From positions 248,001-312,000 of the forward strand of contig NW_023501055.1 in NCBI RefSeq assembly GCF_014066305.1: 64,000 nucleotides of DNA, read 5' to 3'. Of this stretch, positions 55,575 to 64,000 are shown in pieces. A program made the translations under genes and the position numbers. This DNA comes from Letharia columbiana (taxonomy: Eukaryota; Ascomycota; Lecanoromycetes; Lecanorales; Parmeliaceae). Position 1 is the stretch's first letter. Each line of letters opens with the position of its first letter. Below the pieces are notes generated by a model, which saw nothing but the letters and a program-made list of their open reading frames with translations, ran no database searches and was not told the DNA's origin.

Positions 55575-57656
55575 AAAAAGGTTAGATATAGAAAGTATAT
55601 AAAAGTATATTTAATAATTCTAGAATAAATTAGCGATATCTATAATAATAATTAGAATTAAAAATTAGATATATTTAAATAAAAGATAGCTTTATATTAC
55701 TCGTATAATAGCGATAATAATAACTAAAATTAAAATATTAATTTAAATAGCGTAACTTTTATAGTAAGCTTTTTATTACTATATATTAAATTAATTATAT
55801 ATAAATAAAGATTTATAATTTTATCTTTTAGACGTAATCGCGTTTAATATTTTAAGATTTTTATAATAACTTAATATTTATTAACTAGCGCGTTAATATT
55901 ATTATATCTAAACTATAATAGCGCTTATTATTAAATTCTATATTACGCTCTCGAATAGCTTAAAAGATAGAATCTACTTAATTATTAGCGTATATAATAG
56001 AATTATTCTTAACACTTATATCTTATTTAGCTTCGATATTATTTATTTCCTTTTAATTCGAGTTTTTATCTTTATTTATATATATAATAATTTACGCGAT
56101 AAGCGAAACTCTAGACTTCTTTATAATTACGCTCGCGTACTTTTTTTATATAATATTATTAAAATATAAGTTTATTAGAATAATAATTAGAATTAGAAAT
56201 TACTTATTACTTATCTATTATATCTTATCTAATCTACTTAAAAGCTTACTTCTATTATAATAACGATATATTAATATATTTAACTTTACGCTTTTTAATA
56301 ATTATAGCGTAATTAATAATTAAAATATTAACTTTCTTTACTTTTTTAATTAGTTTCTTCTTAAACGTAAATATATTTATTCGCTATCGCGATCTCTTAA
56401 TATTTTTATTTTAATTAAGTTTATTCTTCGCTTTTCGTTTTAATTAAGAGCTTAATTATCGTCTAATTAATCTATATTAAGACTCTTTAATATCGCTATT
56501 ATTATTAGTATTTAATATTTATTATAATAAATTATTAGACTTAATCTCTTCTACTTTAATTACTATAAAAAAATAAATTAATAAATATATATAAAAGAAT
56601 TAAAGGGTTTATATAAATATTTATAAATACTAAGCTATTCTTAGTTTTAATTAAAGCTCGTTTTATTAAAAAGTACGTTAATTCTAGTAAATATCGATAT
56701 TAGAAATAAAGAGGATATATATCACACGCTATTATAAGTGTATTATTATAAAGTTTAATTTAAAGAATAATTATTTCTATAAAGATAGTAAGACTTAAAG
56801 ATAAGAAAATAAGAATAAAATATACGAAAATTTTAATAAGTTATAGTAGTTTAATATTAGTTAAACTAGATAAAGATAGCTATTTATTAGCTCGCTCTTT
56901 TAAATCTTTTATCTTTTAATCTATATAAATTATAATAATAATTATAATTATTATAGAAGTAGCTAAGATTATATTAGATAATAATACTTAATAAGCGTAA
57001 TTCGCTTAAGCTTAAATCTTTAAAATTAAAGAGAAAATATTTTATTAATATCTAATTTAAGCTAGACGATTTAAAGTAATTTAAAAATTTAATACACGCG
57101 ATAGATATCTAAGCTTTTCTTCCCCTCTTCTTCTCTTCTAAAACTTTCTTTTTTATATTAACTCTTCTTATTATTAAATTATCTTCTTTATATATTAAAC
57201 TTTTATTTAAATAATCTAATATTATTATAGCGATATTAAAAGTATAACGTAGCTATTAAATTATATATTTATTTTTTATTTTTTAATAACTTTAAGTTAA
57301 TATATAGATAAACCGCGTGAAGAGCTTAACTTATATACACTTAATCTATTATTAATAACTTTTTAAAAAAATTAATACTATTTTAGAATACTAGACGTAG
57401 CGTTAGAGTAAAGTCTTTATTAGATATCGCTATCGCTTTAATTACTATCGTTATTACTTTAATAGATATTACCTCTATTTTAATAGATATTACTCTTATT
57501 TTAATAGTATTAAAACGTCGATAGAAATTAGATAATATATTCTTCTAATTATTATTATACTTATTATATATAACTAACGCGAGCTATAGCTCGAGCTTTA
57601 TACGAGATTTATTATTATTAAAAATTAACTAATCTTATAATCTCGAAGCTTCTCTT
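55575..57656. repeat. 2.1 kb direct repeat, copy 1
   Basis: It begins near GGTTAGATATAGAAAG and ends near CGAAGCTTCTCTTCT. It is collinear with 58,134-60,197 throughout (offset about 2,559 at the start, 2,541 near the end), in the same orientation, with many transition differences as expected for independently RIPped copies. Contents are unrecognisable apart from a 21-bp minisatellite. Confidence 0.85.
57421..57504 (+). repeat. 21-bp tandem repeat, four units (copy 1)
   Basis: Four successive 21-mers of the form TAGATATnnnnnTnTTTTAA. The period of seven codons and an open plus-strand frame across it suggest a former coding heptad repeat. Confidence 0.75.
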
Positions 57657-58133
57657 CTAGTATTTAATTCGTTAAATTATACTTAATTAGAATATATTAA
57701 AGCGTTATTACATTTAAAGATTTATTTTTAAAGTATTATATAAGATAATAGAAGTCTTTCTAATTCGTTAATTTAAGAATAAATCTTTTATTACTACGCT
57801 TTATAATTAGCTCTAATAATCCCTATTTAAATAGATATTTATCTTTATACAATATATGAAAAGCGAGTTATATTATAAAAAAAGAATCTAAATCTCGCGA
57901 TTATCTTAGCTAAGCTATTTAAATTAAAGATAAAAATATACTTATCTTTATATAATTTAATTAATTTATTAATCGATTATTATAAATATAATTATAAGAT
58001 ATAGTTATATATTATCGATTATTTAAATAATTAGAAAAAGTATAAGAGAAATAAAATTATGTAATTAAGCACTTATAAACTTTTCTCTTCTAAGTATTTA
58101 TTTTAATTTAGAGTTTAATCGCTATCTAATTAA

Positions 58134-60197
58134 AAAAAGGTAAGATATAGAAAGTATATAAAAGTAGATTTAATAATTCTAGAATAAATTAACGATATCT
58201 ATAATAATAATTAGAATTAAGAATTAGATATATTTAAATAAAAGATAACTTCGCGTTACTCGTATAATAGTAAGAGTAGTAATTAAGATTAAAGTATTAA
58301 TTTAAATAGCGTAGCTTTCGTAATAGACTTTTTATTATTATATATTAGATTAATTATATATTAATAAAGATTTATAATTTTATCTTTTAAGCGTAATTAT
58401 ATTTAATATCTTAAGATTTCTATAATAGCTCGATACTTATTAATTAACGCGTTAATACTTTTATATTTAAACTATAATAAAGCTTATTATTAAATTCTAT
58501 ATCGCGCTTTCGAGTAATTTAAAAGATAAAGTTTACTTAATTATTAGCGCGTATAATAGAATTATTCTTAATACTTATATCTTATTTAACTTCGATATTA
58601 TCTATTTTCTTCTAATTCGAGCTTTCGTCTTTATCTACGTATACGATAATTTACGCGATAAATAAAACTCTAAACTTTCTTTAAATTACGCTCGCGTATT
58701 TTTTTTATATAATACTATTAAAATGTAAGTTTACTAGAATAATAACTAGAATTAAAAACTATTTATTATTTATCTATTATATTTTATCTAATTTCTTTAA
58801 GAGCTTACTTCTATTTTAATTATAATATATTAATATATCTAGCTTTACGCTTATTACGGGCTATAGCGTAATTAATAATTAAGATATCGATTTTCTTTAT
58901 TTTCTTAATTAGTTTCTCCTTAGATATAAACATATCTATTCGCTATCGCGATTTCTTAATATTTTTATTTTTATTAAACTTATTCTTTACTTTTTATTTT
59001 AGCTAAGAGCTTAATCACCGCTTAATTAATCTACATTAAGACTCTTTAATATTATTATTATTATTAATATTTAATACTCGTTATAATAAATTATTAGATT
59101 TAATATCTTCTACTTTAATCGCTATAAAAAGATAAATTAATAGATATATATAAAGAAATTAAAGGGCTTATACGAATATTTATAAATACTAAACTATACT
59201 TAATTTTAATTAATACTTATTTTATTAAAAAATATATTAATTCTAGCAAGTATCGAAGTTAGAAATAAAGAGTATATATCGTATACTATTTTAATTATAA
59301 AGTTTAAGTTAAAAGAATAATTATTTATATAAAAAAAAGAAAATAAAAATAAAATACGCGAAAATTTTAATAAGTTATAATAGTTTTATTTTAATTAAAT
59401 TAGATAAAAATAATTATTTATTAACTTACTCTTTTAGATATCTTATCTTTTAATTTATATAAGCTATAATAATAATTATAAATATTATAAAAGTAGATAA
59501 GATTATATTAAATAATAACGCTTAATAAATATAATTCACTTAAATTTAAATCTTCAAAATTAAAGAGAAAGCGTATTATCTATTAATACTTAAAATAAAC
59601 TAGATAATTTAAAATAATCTAAATATTTAGTATATACGATAGATATCTAAGCTTTTTCTTCTCTCTAAAACTTTCTTTTTATATTAACTCTTCTTCTTAT
59701 AAGACTATCTTCTTTATATTTTAAACTTTTATTTAAGTAATCTAATATTATTATAATAATATTTAAAGTATAACGTAGATATTAAATCGTATATTTATTT
59801 TTTATTTATTAATGATTTTAAATTAATATATAGATAGGCCGCGTAAAGAGCTTAATTTATATATATTTAATTTATTATTAATAGCTCCTCGAAAAAGCTA
59901 ATATTATTTTAGACTACGCGAGGTAATAATTTATTTAAAAGCGTTATAGTAAAGCGTTTATTAGATATCGCCGCTACTTTAATAGATATCGTCATCGCTT
60001 TAATAGATATTATCGCCGCTTTAATAGATATTATCTTTATTTTAATAATATTAAAGTATTAATAAAAACTAGATAATATATTCTTCTAGCTATTATTATT
60101 CTTATTATATATTACTAACGCGAGCTATAGCTTAAGCTTTACGCGAGATTTATTATTAATAAATTTTAATTAATCTTATAATTTCGAAGCTTCTCTT
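58134..60197. repeat. 2.1 kb direct repeat, copy 2
   Basis: Second copy of 55,575-57,656, beginning near GGTAAGATATAGAAAG and ending at CGAAGCTTCTCTTTT. The flanking sequences of the two copies do not match, so the unit boundaries are real. Confidence 0.85.
59962..60045 (+). repeat. 21-bp tandem repeat, four units (copy 2)
   Basis: Four 21-mers starting TAGATATCGCCGCTACTTTAA, at the homologous place in the second 2.1 kb copy. It also has four units. Confidence 0.75.
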
Positions 60198-60716
60198 TTA
60201 ACGCGTAGTTTATAAGATTTTATATTATATATATATTATATTATTCGACTATCGTCTTTAAAGATTCGCTTTTAAAAGATAATTTTATATTCTTATAATA
60301 AATAAGATATTAAATAAAATAATTAATAGAATCTAATCTTTTATTTATTAGCTAGTAATAAGTCTTATAACTTAAATATCTAATTACGTTTAAGATTATA
60401 ATTATAATTATCTTTATAATTATAATTAATATAAATTAAAACTTTCTATTAATATATAGCTTCTTTTAAAAGATTTATATAAGCGTAATTAAAGATTAAT
60501 ATTTTTCTTTTAAGCGTTAAACGCTTAGCGAGAAGTGCTAGAAGATTTATATCTAGATATTTATTAACTATATATTAGAATTTACTTATTTTAAATTCTA
60601 GATATAAATATCTTTATTTCTAAATAAGATAAAGAAGCTATAAATTTGAAATCGAATATTACTAAGAGTCGTCTACTATTTTCTATTATATTTTAGCTAT
60701 TTACGATTATTAATAT

Positions 60717-61083
60717 ACTCGCTAATAAGAAAGACATATTATTACTATACGAATTTAATCGTAATATTAATAATAATTATCGAAACTAAAGCTATCGAAT
60801 ATAGAAATACTCGCTAATAAGAAAAGCGTACTATTATTATACGAATTTAATCGCGATATTAATAGTAACTATAGGAATTAAAGCTATTAAATATAAGAAT
60901 ACTCGTTAATAAAAAGGCGTGCTATTACTATATAAATTTAATCACGATATTAATAGTAATTATAAGAATTAAAGCTATCGAACGTAGGGATATTCGCTAA
61001 TAAGAAAGGCGTACTATTATTATATAAATTTGATCGCGATACTAGTAATAACTATAGAAACTAAAGCTATCGGATATAGGGAT
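60717..61083. repeat. 92-bp minisatellite, four units
   Basis: Four head-to-tail units of about 92 bp, each starting near ACTCGCTAATAAG and containing ATTATACGAATTTAATC and ACTAAAGCTAT. Units differ mostly by transitions. The total of 367 bp fits four units. Confidence 0.88.
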
Positions 61084-64000
61084 ACAACCTTTAATTTAAT
61101 ATAGATTTTAGGATAAAAAACCTCTTTTATTAAAGCAGTGATATTTTTGCGAGTATATATCTATATTTAAATTAATTTAAGAAGTTTTATTCTATAAATA
61201 TAAAATATATAAAGTTATTAGATTAAGTATAATAGCTAAATATTATTAATTAAATATAATAAATAAAATAATAATTAGAATATCTTATTCTTAACTTAGA
61301 ATAGTTTTTCTTTTATTTATTATATATTTTCTTTTTATAAAAATTACGTCTAGACTTTAATAATATTATATTATTATTTATAAGCTTATATCTTATCGTA
61401 ATTATCTAAAAAGCTATATATCTTTTAATTATAAAGTAATTCTTTTTATATAAAATATATATAATTAAGTCGCTAGATATTAGTTAGTAATTTTCTTTAT
61501 TTATAATTACTAAAGAGTAAATTATATTATTAAAATTACTCGCTAATTTTATTTCTATAGTTTCTTAAAGTGCGTTTAATATAAAGAATTAAATTCGAAG
61601 TAAATTAATCGAATTTAGAGCTATATAAATTAAGATCTCCTTTATTATTCGAGTAAATACGATTCGAGAAATAATTAAATTCGTTAATTTCTATTATTTA
61701 TAGATTTTCTTTAATATATAAACTTTAAAGTCTAATTAGTAATAATATAATTAGCGTATATAATTAATTTATTATTTAATTTAGATATATATAATTAATA
61801 TAATTACGTACTTTTTTTATTTATAGTTATACTTCTTAAACTTCGTATATAATCTTCTAATTTTTACCTTCGCGAAGTCTTATCTTTACTTTACTTCGAT
61901 AATTTAAATAAGCCTAAATTAATAATTAGTAAATTATTAAGAATTTTCTAAACTTTCGCAATTATCGAGTTAATAATTTTAATAGATAATAATATTATAT
62001 ATTAACGAATTATATTTAATATTATAATTAATTATTATATTAAGAGATATAGCGCTATTAGACGTATACTTACTTTATAAAAATAATATTATTAATTTAA
62101 TTTAACTATAGAATATAAGGAAAATAATTTTATTTTCTTTAGATATAGATAATATCGTAATAAACGAGCGTATTATAATATAATTACTATAATAATAAAA
62201 AGAATTTTTAAAAAAGAAGAGAGTAAATTAGAAAAGAATAATACTAAATATTTATTATTAAGCTAATTAATATTATATAACTAAAATCTTATTAAAATAA
62301 AATACTATTTAAAGATAGATTAAGTTTAAACGTTAATTAGAAAGCTAACTAAAAAAAGAGATTAACTTCTTTTTGCTAATACGTATCGTAGAGCTATATA
62401 TAAGCGCTTTTTTCTATATTTCAAATATACTTTAGATATTTATAGCTGTATATATACGCCCCCTTTCGTATTCTATACGTATTTTATATATTTCGATATT
62501 CTTTATATACGCGGTATATCTATTAAAGATAATCTTATTAATCTAATTAATTTTTATTTAATTTTATATTTATTAGTTATAAGAAAAGCTCTTTATTCTA
62601 ATATTATAACTTTATTAATTCGTTATTCTTAAACGTCGGGCCGTTTATAACTTATAATTAATTTACTTACTTTTTCTCTCCTTCTACTCTAAAGATAGAA
62701 GAAGATATTATTCCTTTTTCGCCTTCGCCTATAATAAACTAATTATTATTTTTATAAAATTAAAAATATTAATTTAAAAACGAGATCGTCTAATTAAAAG
62801 CGAAGAATATAATATTTTAATATTTTAATACTCGAGTAAAAGATATTATAATATTACTCGAATAAAAGAAAGTTATATTAATAAGAAAGATTTTAAAATT
62901 TAAAAATAATCTTAATATAGCGAAAGGTTTAATTTCTATATATAGAAGATTTAGATAATAACTAGTTTAGCTAATTAAATTATTAAAGCGTTTAAGCTAG
63001 ATTCTAATTCTATATTAATACTTAATAAAATTTATTTAATAATTTTAAAATATTAATATACGTCTTTATTAATATAATTAGCGATTAGAATATTAATTAA
63101 ATAGATATAATCTCTAATTTTAATATTTAGAATAATATAATAGCGAATAAGTAATATTAAAGCGAATTAAATATATATTATATTAAGTAGAAAAGCGTTA
63201 ATAGCTAAGCTAATTAGAGTTTTAAATTAATTAAATTAAATATTAATTCTATATTAGCGTTATTATATACTCTTAAATATATAATTATTAATTATAATAT
63301 TAATTAGAAAGAATTAGTCTTTAATTTAAAATGTTAGAAATAATATAGCGATATATTATTAAAGCGATATAAGTTATTAAAGCGATATAAGTTTCTATTA
63401 TAACGAGAAGATAGGATTTATATATTAAATATTAATCTTATTTTATTTCTAATATTTTATTTATTTATATATCTTTTTTAATTTCTCTTTAAATATCTTA
63501 ATTTTAAAATATTAATTAGATCTTTATTTAGCGTAAGCTTAACTTTCTTAATTAACGATACTTAATATAAGATATTAATAAATATATTTCAATATAAAGA
63601 TAATAATAAATCTTACTTTCTTTTTAATATTAATAATAAAAAATAATAAATATAATAATAAATAAAGATAATATAAATTATATAGAATTAATCTAAACTT
63701 AATAATAATCGTTAATCTATTTATTAAGATTTAGAAATTAAAAAATTCTAGAAGTAAATATAATTTAACGAATGTGCGCTCGTTAGTTTTAGAGAGCTAT
63801 ATATTATTTATTATTACTACGATAAAATTCTAATTTATTTATTTATAGATTATAAAATAAGTAATATAATAGTATATATTAAGTTTAAGAGATATATTAA
63901 GAAATCTAATTTAAGTAGTTTATAATAAACGAATCTAATTAATAATTATAAAAATTAGATATATTTTTAAGCTAGACGATATAGATTATTAATAAATAAA

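Larger units (their letters stand above)
51116..64000. repeat. RIP-mutated AT-rich block
   Basis: About 12.9 kb of A+T-dominated sequence that runs off the window. CpA and TpG are nearly absent while TpA is hugely over-represented, and remaining C/G bases sit mostly in CpG, CpT or ApG context. No open frame of 60 codons exists on either strand. This is the expected end state of repeat-induced point mutation, which converts C to T at CpA in duplicated DNA. Retroelement and duplication features inside it are listed separately. 61,090-64,000 shows nothing further that I can identify. Confidence 0.92.

Noticed and set aside
51116..64000. CRISPR-like or centromeric array
   Set aside because: The repeats are a dispersed 2.1 kb duplication and short minisatellites without regular spacers. 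RIP-mutated transposons explain the composition, and a centromere cannot be argued from 12.9 kb alone.
1..64000. tRNA and rRNA genes
   Set aside because: I looked for the conserved T-loop GGTTCGANTC-type signature and rRNA motifs by eye and saw no convincing case. A tRNAscan-type search would be decisive.

Overview
The window looks like a contig piece from a filamentous ascomycete (Pezizomycotina). Genes are small and single or few-exon, with 47-107 nt GT-AG introns. They encode fungus-typical products: a Ccg-6-like GPI wall protein, a Zn2Cys6 regulator, a HET-domain relic, an APH-type kinase, F-box/ankyrin proteins and small secreted proteins. The species cannot be told from the sequence. 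All functions are inferred from recognised motifs; no database search was run.

Two compartments are plain. Positions 1 to about 51,115 are GC-balanced and gene-bearing but sparse: roughly twelve intact genes, long empty spacers and at least six broken genes. From about 51,116 to the end, after a 58-base poly(A) run, the sequence is extremely AT-rich, almost devoid of CpA/TpG, and has no open frame of 60 codons. This is the signature of repeat-induced point mutation (RIP). Inside it I can read a RIP-destroyed Ty3/gypsy chromovirus on the minus strand (chromodomain, integrase, RNase H, reverse transcriptase, about 52.44-54.99 kb), a 2.1 kb direct duplication (55.6 and 58.1 kb) and a 92-bp minisatellite (60.7 kb).

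Layout: P450 pseudogene (0.5-1.9 kb); GPI-anchored wall protein (5.8-6.7); small secreted protein A (8.8-9.4, minus); adenosine/N6-methyl-AMP deaminase-like gene (10-11, minus); frameshifted epoxide-hydrolase-like gene (12.1-13.2); F-box-like protein (17.5-18.5, minus); Cys-rich small protein (19.6-20.0, minus); APH-type kinase (20.3-22.0, minus); secreted HExxH metallopeptidase (27.1-28.2, minus); F-box pseudogene (28.6-29.9, minus); HET pseudogene (30.8-31.7); F-box/ankyrin protein (32.8-34.4); CBM18-GH16 glycosidase with a likely GC-AG intron (35.9-37.0); a head-to-head pair of paralogous secreted proteins (38.2-39.1 minus, 39.7-40.7 plus); small secreted protein B, a paralogue of A (41.7-42.3); Zn2Cys6 transcription factor (44.2-46.5); F-box-like pseudogene (48.0-49.5); cysteine-rich mini-protein (50.0-50.3).

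The most notable content is the set of secreted candidates. One family (A and B) has a signal peptide, a propeptide, a dibasic site and a conserved mature domain. A second family is a divergent pair with conserved intron positions and phases. A cysteine-rich mini-protein lies 0.8 kb from the RIP block. Together with wall-active enzymes and decayed HET/F-box genes, this resembles an accessory, effector-like compartment.
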